Source: an uncultured Erysipelotrichaceae bacterium
GTDB lineage: Bacteria > Bacillota_I > Bacilli_A > Erysipelotrichales > Erysipelotrichaceae
DNA length: 22,156 nucleotides
Direction: 5' to 3'
Assembly (NCBI GenBank): GCA_937874965.1
Contig: CALNCD010000088.1
Coordinates: 1 to 22,156 of the forward strand
A model generated the notes under the pieces. That model ran no database searches and was not told where the DNA came from. It saw only the letters and a list, made by a program, of their open reading frames with translations. Shown here piece by piece: positions 15,222 through 22,156 of the stretch (its first letter is position 1; each line of letters starts with the position of its first letter). The position numbers and the translations under genes are program-made.

Positions 15222-16079
15222 ATGATGCCGCAAACAGACCGCTATAAAAAAAGGACTGTGAATATAGAATTCCGTGCCATCGAAGATTTTGAAACCCTGC
15301 CATATTCAAACCGATTCACTATAATATTTGTCACCAGCGGAACTCTGAAAGGAATACTGAATAATCGCCCTATCGCCCTTTCTGCACACGGAGTCCTTTG
15401 CTTATCACAAACCGATGACCTACAGGTGCTGGCAAGAAAGAATGTATCTGCACAATCGTTCAGCTTTGATCCTGATTTCCTGAGCACGATACCGATTTCA
15501 AGAACCGAAGATTCCTTCATGCCTCATTTAAAAATACAGACAGGATTATCATTGTTTCAAAGAGATCAGACACACACAGGAATCCCCGTTATTCCCGCTA
15601 AAGCCTATTCAAAATTATTAGACTGGTTTTTTATTATCGGGACAGAAGTATTCGCTCAAAGCGATGCGCTTTGGGTATGCAGAATCAAAAAAAATCTGAT
15701 ACAGATGCTAGGTTTGCTTGAACGCTTCAATTCTGAAAGCGGGCAATCTCCTGTCGATCTGGTTTTAGACTATATCCACACCAACTATGCGCAGAAAATC
15801 ACAGCGGCAGATTTAACACAATGCGCTCATTTAAACCGTGTTTCTCTCAATGAAATGTTTCATCAGCGGTGTGAGTGTACAGCAATGTCCTACCTTTTAT
15901 CGTATCGGCTAAAAATCGCAGAAGAATTGCTCACCCACACCGGAATGACCCTGAATGAAATTGCACGCTCGACAGGCTTTGAGTACGATACCTATTTCAT
16001 TAAGCAATTCACCGCTAAAAAGGGAATGTCTCCGACATCATTCCGTAATACATCCCGTAAACTCGCAGGCGATCTGTAA
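15222..16079 (+). CDS. AraC-family transcriptional regulator
   Basis: This 285-residue regulator has an N-terminal sensing half (about 1-175), probably a cupin-like ligand domain (FTIIFVTSGTLKGILN), and a C-terminal AraC-type double HTH. The DNA-binding part starts at VLDYIHTNYAQKITAADLTQCAHL and has MTLNEIARSTGFEYDTYFIKQFTAKKGMSPTSFR, the second HTH with the usual signature. AAGGAG precedes two consecutive ATGs (15222 and 15225); the second has the better spacing. It is divergent from gap (163 bp) and followed after 163 bp by a deaminase-family gene, so it may control either; no operator is obvious. The ligand is unknown. Confidence 0.9.
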   Translation: MMPQTDRYKKRTVNIEFRAIEDFETLPYSNRFTIIFVTSGTLKGILNNRPIALSAHGVLCLSQTDDLQVLARKNVSAQSFSFDPDFLSTIPISRTEDSFMPHLKIQTGLSLFQRDQTHTGIPVIPAKAYSKLLDWFFIIGTEVFAQSDALWVCRIKKNLIQMLGLLERFNSESGQSPVDLVLDYIHTNYAQKITAADLTQCAHLNRVSLNEMFHQRCECTAMSYLLSYRLKIAEELLTHTGMTLNEIARSTGFEYDTYFIKQFTAKKGMSPTSFRNTSRKLAGDL

Positions 16080-16242
16080 TTATGTTCAGATTTATCCAGT
16101 CCTCCTTCGGGGTCTGTCATATTCTTGGCGGCTGCAGATTTTCCATATGGATACAATAGATTATCGGCGGCATTATCCTGTGAAATGAATTGCAAAAAGG
16201 ATGAATTCATTTCATAATAAGCTCAAGAAAGAAGGTAAATGT

Positions 16243-17262
16243 GTGACAACTATTTTAAAAGACTTTATTACCAACATTCCCAAGGCTGAGCTCCATCTCC
16301 ATCTCGAAGGGACTCTTGAACCTGACCTGAAGCTCAAACTCGCCCTGAAGAACAGTATTGATATCGGACAGGCGACGATTGAAGAAGTACAAGCAAGCTA
16401 TCAATTCACTGATCTTACCTCATTTTTAAATGTATACTACCCAGCAATGAATGTCCTTCAGGAAGAAGATGATTTTTATCAATTGGCAATGGCATATTTC
16501 CGTAAGGCCAAGGAAAACAACATTCACTACGCCGAAGTTTTCTTTGATCCACAAGCACATACATCGCGAGGAATTGCCTTTGACACTTTATTCAACGGGT
16601 ATTATCGAGCCACTCAAGATGCCGCGTCGCTTGGTGTTGAAGCTCATCTGATTCTTTGTTTTCTCCGTGATTTCTCTGCAGAATCAGCACTTGAACATTA
16701 TGAACTTTGCCTGCTCTACCGGGATAAAATCCTAGGCATCGGTCTTGACTCCGATGAACGCGACAACCCTCCAGGAAAGTTTAAGGCGGTCTTCAGAAGG
16801 GCCAAAGAAGATGGATTCCATATCACGATGCACTGTGATATCGATCAAGTTGGCTCAATTGAAAATATACGCGAAGCCCTCCTGGAGATTGGTGTGGAAC
16901 GCTTGGATCATGGCACGAATATTGTTGAAGACCCGACCTTGGTCGATTATGTCAGGAACCTCGAAATAGGCTTAACCTGCTGTCCCGTTTCAAATAGCTT
17001 TGTAGTCGACGACATGAAAGGAAGCGAAATCAAGACCCTCCTCCAACAAGGTGTAAAGGTAACCATTAATTCGGATGATCCTGCTTATTTCCAAAGTTAT
17101 CTATCAAATGACTTCTATCAGATCGCAGACCGCTATAACCTATCGCGCGAAGAAGTAATTGCACTTGTCAAGAATGCCTTTGAAATTGCCTGGATAAGCC
17201 CCGAGAGCAAAACAAAATACCTTAGACAAGTCGATGCCTACATCCAGTCTGTCGGTGCATGA
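16243..17262 (+). CDS. Adenine/adenosine deaminase family protein with altered HxGE motif
   Basis: From the GTG at 16243 the protein has 339 residues, the usual size. It has the metal motif AELHLHLEGTLEPD (His18, His20), FFDPQAHTSRGI, GLDSDERDNPPGKF, LDHGTN (His223) and NSDDPAYF (Asp278, Asp279). These patterns are those of the adenine-deaminase (ADE) branch, which turns adenine into hypoxanthine. In classical members the third metal His is followed by Gly-Glu (HAGEEGP), and this Glu is the proton donor. Here the sequence is MHCDIDQ, with His197 but no Glu at that place. Activity may rely on another acid, or the substrate differs. The ATG at 16201 has AAAAAGG touching it and is less likely than GTG 16243, which has GAAGG at good spacing. 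Confidence 0.82.
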   Translation: MTTILKDFITNIPKAELHLHLEGTLEPDLKLKLALKNSIDIGQATIEEVQASYQFTDLTSFLNVYYPAMNVLQEEDDFYQLAMAYFRKAKENNIHYAEVFFDPQAHTSRGIAFDTLFNGYYRATQDAASLGVEAHLILCFLRDFSAESALEHYELCLLYRDKILGIGLDSDERDNPPGKFKAVFRRAKEDGFHITMHCDIDQVGSIENIREALLEIGVERLDHGTNIVEDPTLVDYVRNLEIGLTCCPVSNSFVVDDMKGSEIKTLLQQGVKVTINSDDPAYFQSYLSNDFYQIADRYNLSREEVIALVKNAFEIAWISPESKTKYLRQVDAYIQSVGA

Positions 17263-17483
17263 AAAGGATTGAAATCATAGGTTTCAATCCTTTCTTTCTG
17301 TCTATTCACCCGCTTATCTTCCGTCAGCGGTAAACTTACCGCCATTCTTTGATCATAAGGCACCGCACTCTCAAAAGACATGCTGCTGCCTAACATCTGA
17401 TTGACCAACCGAATAAGTGCGCTGCCATGTCGCCTCCGGAATACCACGATTACAGGATTCCCAACCGTAGGCCAGACAATTTC
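17238..17483 (-). pseudogene. Possible remnant of a histidine-kinase ATPase end
   Basis: Directly after the stop of the ArsR-type gene the same frame stays open for about 80 codons. Its translation includes GSALIRLVNQMLGSSMSF and, further on, MAVSLPLTED. This recalls the end of a HATPase_c domain in sensor kinases (G-L-x-L-V, then GGxIxxxS, then a final FxVxLPL strand), but the glycine-rich G boxes are degraded. There is no ribosome site or convincing start, and the frame runs through the terminator of the convergent gene. I read it as a decayed fragment at best. Chance openness of an intergenic frame is the main alternative. The rest of the 221-bp gap (17263-17483) holds only that terminator. 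Confidence 0.25.
17263..17297 (+). terminator. Terminator after the deaminase gene
   Basis: AAAGGATTGAAA (17263-17274) pairs perfectly over 12 bp with TTTCAATCCTTT (17282-17293) around a 7-nt loop, starting directly at the stop codon. The T stretch is broken by C (TTTCTTTC). It could also act on the minus strand. Confidence 0.7.
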
Positions 17484-18527
17484 CTATTCAATTCCAAAAG
17501 CACTCTCGATTGCTTTAAGATACCTTTTTAAGATCTCAAGATCCAGCTGATAATAGATCTTGTTGCCGACGCTGATATGCTTCACCAACCCTAATCCCGC
17601 CATCATGCTCATATGGTAAGAGATCGTAGCTGTCGTCAATCCCAATTCTGTGGCGATTTCATTGCCATAGGCAGGCTTGCTTCTGATCATCTTTAAAATT
17701 GAAAATTTGCTTTCATCCCCAATAACCTTCAAGAACATTTTTGCTTCTTCCTCCGATAAAACACCCTCACTGAAGATATGTTTCCCCGAAAATAAAATTC
17801 CCACCATCATTATCTGATGATTGACACTCACCTGATTGAAACCAAGAACCGACGGAATAATCGTAAAGCAATCAATACTGGCCGCATGAAAATCCATCCT
17901 GATTTGTTCTGCGAGTTCTTTTTCAATCGTTCCAAGCATCAGCTGCCCCTTCCAGTAGTGAACGAATTCCTGAACCTCTGATCCGAAGTTGAATTGAGCG
18001 CTCAACCAAGCTACGGTTCGATCGATGATTGAGTGAAACCTTTCAGCTTCCTGATCAAAGTTCAGATATAATTTAAGAACCCTGACAAAAACATCATTAT
18101 TCTTTATGTTTTTTTCAACAAGGTCAATCAACTGCTTTTGATCAATCTGCTGATCATTGAGTTTCAGGTATTCAGGCTGAACGCTGATATCCATTAAACT
18201 GATCATGAACTGATTCACAGAAGTACGCATGGTCGTATCATTCTGGTAAATTGCAAAGAACAAGGAAAATAGAATTGAATAATCCTGTTCTCCGATATCC
18301 TTGACCAAGTCAACAAAGAAGGTTGCCTCAAGATCCTGATAGACATACTGTTGCTTAAGGTCTTGGTAAAACGCATTGATTCTGTTCACGACAGCCAATG
18401 TCTCAGGATCATCCATCTTTTCAATCTTCCTGATCACTCCCTCGAAATCACGGTTATTGTAATAGAGATTCAAAAAGATTAACGCTTCATATGCAATATC
18501 CACATTGTCTTCAATGATATAGTTCAT
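17484..18527 (-). CDS. ArsR-type winged-helix regulator with long N-terminal domain
   Basis: This 347-residue protein has a C-terminal winged helix of ArsR type (about 265-345): DESKFSILKMIRSKP, then GNEIATELGLTTATISYHMS (recognition helix) and VKHISVGNKIYYQLD (wing). Usual ArsR proteins have about 100 residues. Here some 260 helical residues precede it, perhaps a ligand-sensing or dimerisation domain. No Cys pair for metal binding is seen. It lies 10 bp behind an MFS exporter gene in the same operon, whose promoter carries two related palindromes. An autoregulated repressor released by the exporter substrate is the likely model, as inference. The ATG at 18527 follows AAAGGAG. Confidence 0.85.
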   Translation of the reverse strand: MNYIIEDNVDIAYEALIFLNLYYNNRDFEGVIRKIEKMDDPETLAVVNRINAFYQDLKQQYVYQDLEATFFVDLVKDIGEQDYSILFSLFFAIYQNDTTMRTSVNQFMISLMDISVQPEYLKLNDQQIDQKQLIDLVEKNIKNNDVFVRVLKLYLNFDQEAERFHSIIDRTVAWLSAQFNFGSEVQEFVHYWKGQLMLGTIEKELAEQIRMDFHAASIDCFTIIPSVLGFNQVSVNHQIMMVGILFSGKHIFSEGVLSEEEAKMFLKVIGDESKFSILKMIRSKPAYGNEIATELGLTTATISYHMSMMAGLGLVKHISVGNKIYYQLDLEILKRYLKAIESAFGIE

Positions 18528-18537
18528 GTCTGCTCCT

Positions 18538-19779
18538 TTACTGAATTTGTCTCAAGCTCTTTGCGTTAAATGAAACCACAGCAATCACTAGAATAATTAT
18601 AACAAACATTAGAAGAATTGTGTTAATGCTGAGAAAGGAAGCGATAAATGAGACCAGAAAAGATGTCAATGGAATGGACAGAACACTGATTGAACCAAGA
18701 ATTGAACTTGCCCGGGCCATGTATTCTTTTTCAACCGTATTCATGAAGATTACATTCGTACAGATTCCTCCGATGGCCACTGAAAAGCCGATAATAAAGA
18801 TAACGATGCTTACGAGAGCAATCTGAATCATCTCACTTACTTTAAGCGTTGTAGCAACCGTCATCATCAGATAGGCAAATCCAATTACAGGACCCATAAC
18901 CAGCAGCTGATAACGTTTATTAAGCCGCTTCGAAATCGCATGATAGGAATAGCTGCCCAGCAGCATTCCCAATGTCAGGCAAATACTTAAAGCAGAAGTA
19001 ACCAGCGCAACCTCAGAGAAATTTTCGAAGATATACCCTACGCGCAAGGTATTATACGGAACAATCACGGCATTGAGAAAAGCCGCAAACAAACAAAGTG
19101 TAAATAGCACCTTATTCCTAAGCGCATACCTGAATCCAGAAACAAAATCAGCTGACCAGGCCCTGAAGTTCACCTTAACCGTAGTCACCATCTGATCCAC
19201 TACTGTGATTCTTGCGATAACGCAGGCACTGCCGATAAACGTCGCAAGATCAAGCAACAGCACAACCTGATAGCCGAAAAAGCTGACCAGAATTCCTGAC
19301 ATGCCAAGTCCGATCAATTCCGCAGTCCGCGATAAGGACGTATTGATCGCAATCCCTTCTTCATAGGATTGCTGATCAAGCAATTGCGGGACAATGGCAT
19401 TTCCTGCGGGAACACGAAATGCTTCCACTGTTGAAATCAAGACAGTAATGACAAGCATCATCATCGGAGTCAATTGATGAAGACCATAGAGCACTGCAAT
19501 CAAACCAACTAAGATACCTCTGAGCAGATCTGCGGCAATCATGACCTGCTTTTTTTTCAAGGACTCCACAAAAGCACCAAAGATCGGCTGCAGAACGATT
19601 GTAGGCACCATATTAACACCGAAAATCAATGCAGACCATGAAACATCATTGGAGATCTGATAAACCAGCAATGAGAAGACAATACTATCAAGGGAATCAC
19701 CGAAGCGATTGATTACATTCGCAAGAATCAATTTCCCGTACTCCCTGTTTTTACGCATAAAACCAAACTGTGTTTTCAT
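18538..19779 (-). CDS. MFS transporter, probable exporter
   Basis: This 413-residue protein has about 12 membrane helices. NVINRFGDSLDSIVFSLLVYQ (residues 21-41) and ADLLRGILVGLIAVLYGL, and the loop with FVESLKKKQVM, resemble motif A-like loops of the MFS_3/EntS-type group (macrolide or siderophore exporters). Helices break at a cytoplasmic loop near the middle (about residue 205), as normal. Substrate unknown. The ATG at 19779 follows AAGGAAGTGATGG. It is the first gene behind a strong promoter flanked by palindromes, and the ArsR-type regulator follows 10 bp after it. Confidence 0.9.
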   Translation of the reverse strand: MKTQFGFMRKNREYGKLILANVINRFGDSLDSIVFSLLVYQISNDVSWSALIFGVNMVPTIVLQPIFGAFVESLKKKQVMIAADLLRGILVGLIAVLYGLHQLTPMMMLVITVLISTVEAFRVPAGNAIVPQLLDQQSYEEGIAINTSLSRTAELIGLGMSGILVSFFGYQVVLLLDLATFIGSACVIARITVVDQMVTTVKVNFRAWSADFVSGFRYALRNKVLFTLCLFAAFLNAVIVPYNTLRVGYIFENFSEVALVTSALSICLTLGMLLGSYSYHAISKRLNKRYQLLVMGPVIGFAYLMMTVATTLKVSEMIQIALVSIVIFIIGFSVAIGGICTNVIFMNTVEKEYMARASSILGSISVLSIPLTSFLVSFIASFLSINTILLMFVIIILVIAVVSFNAKSLRQIQ

Positions 19780-19791
19780 TCCATCACTTCC

Positions 19792-19807
19792 TTAGATTGA
19801 ATTCTAA
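19792..19807. promoter_or_regulatory. Operator-like palindrome over the MFS -10
   Basis: TTAGATTGAATTCTAA is an inverted repeat (TTAGA / TCTAA arms on the other strand) overlapping the -10 of the MFS promoter. It is close to the inner part of the upstream palindrome at 19836-19855. The two centres are 46 bp apart. Confidence 0.55.
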
Positions 19808-19829
19808 CAAATTATTCGATATATGTCAA
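19801..19829 (-). promoter_or_regulatory. Promoter of the MFS-ArsR operon
   Basis: On the minus strand TTGACA (19824-19829, perfect) and TAGAAT (19801-19806, 5 of 6) are 17 bp apart. One palindrome covers the -10 and a second lies seven bases upstream of the -35, as expected for a repressed promoter. Confidence 0.75.
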
Positions 19830-19835
19830 TGATTA

Positions 19836-19855
19836 TGTTAGATTTAAATCTAACA
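19836..19855. promoter_or_regulatory. Perfect 20-bp palindrome upstream of the MFS promoter
   Basis: TGTTAGATTTAAATCTAACA is a perfect palindrome. It shares TTAGA..TCTAA with the site over the -10. It is the best candidate operator for the ArsR-type regulator encoded in the operon. Confidence 0.65.
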
Positions 19856-19882
19856 AAAAAACAGCCGCTACACTATGACTGT
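19855..19882 (-). terminator. Terminator after the small membrane protein genes
   Basis: On the minus strand ACAGTC pairs with GGCTGT (6 bp, one G-U) around a 10-nt loop and is followed by seven T. It lies about 55 bp after the stop of the gene ending at 19937 and abuts the MFS operator. Confidence 0.55.
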
Positions 19883-19936
19883 CCTAACTATCCTTCTTAC
19901 ATCCTCTGAAACCCATTACGAATACGCGCGATCACT

Positions 19937-20569
19937 CTATTCGTCTGGTGACAAACACACAAACCCTTTTCCTTTGTACAGATCAACCAAATCATCATAG
20001 TGGACAATTGAACCGCCCACGGTTGAAGCAGCGTATGCAGGGATTACTTCCTTTGAATCCTTCCATTGTTTCATGGACTGATGCTTATCAAAATAGACAG
20101 CTTCGAAATAGAAGTAGCTCATTGAATCACCGACCTCAAAAATCGGAATAATCGTATACCCTTGACCTTCCGTGCTTTCACTCATCAATATCCCTTTAAT
20201 GAAAACCAGTTCTTCCTCGCCTTGAACTATCTGCAGAAACTGCATTGCAAGCACTTCATACGATAGAAACTGGCTGTTCGCACTCAACAAATCAGTAATC
20301 GTATAATTTTCAGAATGGGTTATGAATGAAAAGAACCGGTTTCTGCACACCACCTCAATGGTATCACCATTCTTCATTGCCTCTTGCTTGTCAAATGAAC
20401 AATAAGCCATATCCGAATGGCTTTGGACTGAGATAACAAGATCACTCATCCCTTCAATTCCCTTGATACTGACTTCCGGCTTCACGTTATCTGTGATCAT
20501 CTGCATGAGAAAAAGCAATATACCCCATACTCCCAGAATCAACAGCAAAGGCTTCCGTACTTTTTTCAT
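19937..20569 (-). CDS. Hypothetical membrane-anchored protein
   Basis: I do not recognise this family. From the ATG at 20569 it has 210 residues: a basic N-terminus (MKKVRKP), one hydrophobic helix (about 8-25), and an extracellular-type domain rich in beta-strand patterns, with two cysteines (CSFDKQEAM and CRNRF) that could form a disulfide. There is no lipobox cysteine, so it is probably anchored by the uncleaved helix or secreted. The ATG has AGAGG six bases upstream; a longer in-frame start at 20635 would add 22 residues before the helix and lacks support. It follows a second small membrane protein gene after 78 bp on the same strand, likely one transcript. Confidence 0.7.
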   Translation of the reverse strand: MKKVRKPLLLILGVWGILLFLMQMITDNVKPEVSIKGIEGMSDLVISVQSHSDMAYCSFDKQEAMKNGDTIEVVCRNRFFSFITHSENYTITDLLSANSQFLSYEVLAMQFLQIVQGEEELVFIKGILMSESTEGQGYTIIPIFEVGDSMSYFYFEAVYFDKHQSMKQWKDSKEVIPAYAASTVGGSIVHYDDLVDLYKGKGFVCLSPDE

Positions 20570-20647
20570 AACTGTCCTCTCTGCCGGGATAGAACTGGCA
20601 TTCACCGATTGCAGGCATTCTTGTTCAAATACCAATAAAAATTGCGC

Positions 20648-20857
20648 TTAGGAACCTTCCACATGCCTGCGATTCTTATTGTTCTTCACACCAGATACCA
20701 GAAGATACAGACTGAATCCAAAAGCAATCATCACCGTTACAACAAGGACTGCCAGCTGGACGGCCCGATTCATCGGAACAAAAAGTACACTTAAGAGTGC
20801 TATCTCCAAACAAACCAACAGCATGGATAGCTGTGTAAACCGCTTATTATCAAGCAT
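20648..20857 (-). CDS. Small two-helix membrane protein, unknown
   Basis: This 69-residue protein has two hydrophobic segments (about residues 10-26 and 31-55) and a basic C-terminal tail (KNNKNRR). I do not recognise a family. The ATG at 20857 has GGGGGAAAG seven bases before it. A longer in-frame reading from 20938 adds a polar stretch and is less likely. A TATAAT (20938-20943) on the minus strand could be its -10, though no good -35 is seen. It precedes the gene ending at 19937, and the pair may work together in the membrane, but nothing shows how. Confidence 0.6.
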   Translation of the reverse strand: MLDNKRFTQLSMLLVCLEIALLSVLFVPMNRAVQLAVLVVTVMIAFGFSLYLLVSGVKNNKNRRHVEGS

Positions 20858-21039
20858 AGACTTTCCCCCTGTTTTGCACCGTGCTGATTCCCGAGTCTTC
20901 TCACCCGTTAAGGAACTGCCGATACATTTATGACTCAATTATACAATAAAATCAGCTAGAATTTGTCTTTCTCTTGTTTTTTATTCAATACCGGAACCAA
21001 GCATCCTCAACCCTTCCTTGAATCCTTATCCCGGAAAAT

Positions 21040-21070
21040 AGATAAAGCCCCGCATTGACCATGCAGGGCT
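21040..21070 (-). terminator. Terminator of darA
   Basis: On the minus strand AGCCCTGCAT pairs with ATGCGGGGCT at 9 of 10 positions around a 5-nt loop, followed by TTTATC. It lies about 30 bp after the darA stop. The remainder of the 244-bp gap upstream of the small membrane protein gene (20858-21101) shows a possible -10 at 20938-20943 and nothing else. Confidence 0.7.
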
Positions 21071-21101
21071 CTGACGTGAATTCTATCCGAATCGTGTCTG
21101 C

Positions 21102-21425
21102 TTACAGTTTATGGAACTGTTCAACATCAATCACGAATAAAGTTGCTCCACCGACTTGAACTTCAATCGGAAATGACGCATAACGTCCGATATCATATGA
21201 AGCGCTCGATGGGACAATTTCTGTCCGTTTCTTACATTCTGAACCGATAATTTCAATACAGTGTTCGACTTTATCATCTTCAACACCCATAATCAAAGTA
21301 GTATTCCCGGCCCGTAGAAATCCTCCTGTTGTTGCTAGTTTCGTAACTTGAAAGTTTTCTTTTGTCAGCGCTGATGAAACACTGGAACTATCGTCATTGG
21401 ATACGATGGCAAGAATTAATTTCAT
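21102..21425 (-). CDS. darA: Cyclic-di-AMP receptor of the PII-like DarA/PstA family
   Basis: This 107-residue protein begins MKLILAIVSNDDSSSVSSAL and contains TKLATTGGFLRAGNTTLIMG (about residues 28-47), the conserved segment of the DUF970 / DarA (PstA, YaaQ) family. The fold is PII-like and trimeric in known members, which bind cyclic-di-AMP with high affinity. The downstream target is not well understood. The length is typical (about 109). The ATG at 21425 follows GGGAGGG. In many Bacillota darA lies near tmk and holB; here ychF lies upstream instead, with a 75-bp gap in between. Confidence 0.93.
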   Translation of the reverse strand: MKLILAIVSNDDSSSVSSALTKENFQVTKLATTGGFLRAGNTTLIMGVEDDKVEHCIEIIGSECKKRTEIVPSSASYDIGRYASFPIEVQVGGATLFVIDVEQFHKL

Positions 21426-21472
21426 GACATTCCCTCCCTTTTCTTTATTCTATCATACTTTTTTCAATAATA

Positions 21473-21514
21473 TTATACATTAAACCTGAAATGTAGAATA
21501 TCACCATCCTGTAC
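21473..21514 (-). pseudogene. ychF: Out-of-frame remnant of the ychF 3' end
   Basis: On the minus strand these 14 codons, one frame away from the ychF frame, read VQDGDILHFRFNV plus a stop. This is the normal C-terminus of YchF. It shows that the shortened end upstream comes from a small deletion (or a sequencing or assembly error) and not from a natural short variant. Confidence 0.8.
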
Positions 21515-22156
21515 CGTCTTTCCCCTCAAGCCGTAATTTACCCGCTTCTTTAACCGCCAGCTCTGTTTTATAGGTCATAATATCCTGATAACTGTAGGTC
21601 TCCGCACGAATAAAACCCTTTTCAAAATCCGTATGGATTATCCCCGCACACTGAGGAGCCTTCATACCCTTCAAGAATGTCCAGGCCCTGACTTCGACTT
21701 CGCCGCAGGTAAAATAAGTGCACAAGTCCAATACATGATAACTGCTGTGGACAATCTTGTCCAAGCCGCTCTCATTGACGCCGATCTCATGAAGATATTC
21801 GTCCCGATCAGCATCATCGAGCGTCGACAATTCTTCCTCCACCCGAGCACTGATGGCAATCGCCTCCGAGCCGTTGGCTGTCGCATAGGCTTCAACCTTC
21901 ACAAAATTAGAGTTGCCTGATGGATCAGCCAGGGAGGCCTCATCAATATTCGCAATATAGATAACCGGCTTAAGCGTTAGAAAATGGAAGCCTTTCAGAA
22001 GCTCTTTCTCCTGTTCATTGAAAGCCATAGTACGAATCGGCTTATCCGCCAGCAATGTTTCTTTTATCTTAGCCAGAACATCATATTCCGCTTTCGCATC
22101 CTTGTCTTTCTGAGCCGCTTTACGACCTTCAGGCAACAGATTGTTCGTCTCATCGA
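21501..22156 (-). CDS. ychF: Ribosome-binding GTPase/ATPase YchF, C-terminal part, 3' end frameshifted
   Basis: The frame enters from the right edge and gives about 218 residues: a helical coiled region (PEGRKAAQKDKDAKAEY), then YIANIDE, which corresponds to the NxxE base-specificity motif that makes YchF prefer ATP, and the TGS domain with CTYFTCGEVEVRAWTFLKGMKAPQCAGIIH in it. YchF is a ribosome-associated P-loop ATPase linked to stress responses and translation. The usual end is a strand like VQDGDVMHFRFNV. Here the frame stops early after LRLEGKDGTGW. In another frame the DNA still encodes VQDGDILHFRFNV and a stop at 21473-21475, so about 5 nt appear to be missing after codon GAC (21516-21518). 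The protein loses the last TGS strand; whether it works is unclear. Confidence 0.9.
   Translation of the reverse strand, partial: DETNNLLPEGRKAAQKDKDAKAEYDVLAKIKETLLADKPIRTMAFNEQEKELLKGFHFLTLKPVIYIANIDEASLADPSGNSNFVKVEAYATANGSEAIAISARVEEELSTLDDADRDEYLHEIGVNESGLDKIVHSSYHVLDLCTYFTCGEVEVRAWTFLKGMKAPQCAGIIHTDFEKGFIRAETYSYQDIMTYKTELAVKEAGKLRLEGKDGTGW

Noticed and set aside
15992..16210. Minus-strand reading frame of 72 codons between the AraC gene and the deaminase gene
   Set aside because: It overlaps the end of the AraC gene on the other strand, has no ribosome site and no recognisable motif.
17327..17342. Perfect palindrome GCGGTAAACTTACCGC
   Set aside because: It stands alone, is not near a promoter, and falls in the possible remnant where it would encode AVSLP. 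Only two bases form its centre, and no second copy was seen.
1..22156. Mobile elements, CRISPR arrays, tRNA or rRNA genes
   Set aside because: No transposase or integrase, no regularly spaced repeats, and no cloverleaf or rRNA-like segment was found on reading both strands.

Overview
The window comes from a low-to-medium GC Gram-positive bacterium (Bacillota). The signs are strong AAGGAGG-type ribosome sites, sigma-A-like promoters (TTGACA / TATAAT), a DarA-type cyclic-di-AMP receptor, a cre-like site, an anaerobic class III ribonucleotide reductase and PTS sugar transport. An anaerobic or facultative gut/oral Firmicute, perhaps of the Erysipelotrichia or a relative, would fit. That taxonomic guess is weak. 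No rRNA, tRNA, CRISPR array, insertion sequence or phage gene is visible, so this looks like ordinary chromosome.

Layout, left to right. (1) Minus strand, 1-3421: the start of rnr (RNase R, cut by the window edge), secG, a DUF2785 protein translationally coupled to a MATE efflux pump, and a small XRE-type regulator. (2) Plus strand, 3578-6450: nrdD-nrdG, anaerobic dNTP synthesis. (3) Plus strand, 6640-9503: a ferrous-iron operon of two FeoA-like genes, feoB and a FeoB-associated Cys-rich membrane protein, closed by a bidirectional terminator shared with a convergent thioesterase gene. (4) Minus strand, 10068-13894: a trehalose operon, treB (PTS EIIBC), treC (trehalose-6-phosphate hydrolase) and a Crr-type EIIA. 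It has a strong promoter, a cre-like site, and a 29-nt sequence laid out like the antiterminator (RAT) target of LicT/SacY proteins, overlapping an intrinsic terminator. (5) gap (GAPDH, minus) divergent from an AraC-family regulator (plus), then an adenine/adenosine-deaminase-family gene. (6) Minus strand, 17484-19829: an MFS exporter and an ArsR-type regulator in one operon behind a promoter flanked by two related palindromes. (7) Minus strand: two uncharacterised small membrane proteins, darA, and the 3' part of ychF, whose last codons are frameshifted.

How the parts work together: EIIA, TreB and TreC carry phosphate to trehalose and split trehalose-6-phosphate, feeding glycolysis, where GAPDH acts. 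FeoB supplies Fe2+, needed among others by the iron-sulfur activase NrdG that charges NrdD. The MFS/ArsR unit looks like a self-regulated export module.

Most genes belong to well-known families. The less ordinary points are mainly regulatory: the RAT/terminator in front of treB, repeated GTTAG-N6-C(T/A)AAC-like sites in the feo locus, and the paired palindromes at the MFS promoter. Besides these there are a probable 5-nt deletion near the 3' end of ychF, a deaminase without the usual catalytic HxGE motif, and a possible gene remnant behind the ArsR regulator. I do not see convincing evidence for a wholly new multi-gene system.
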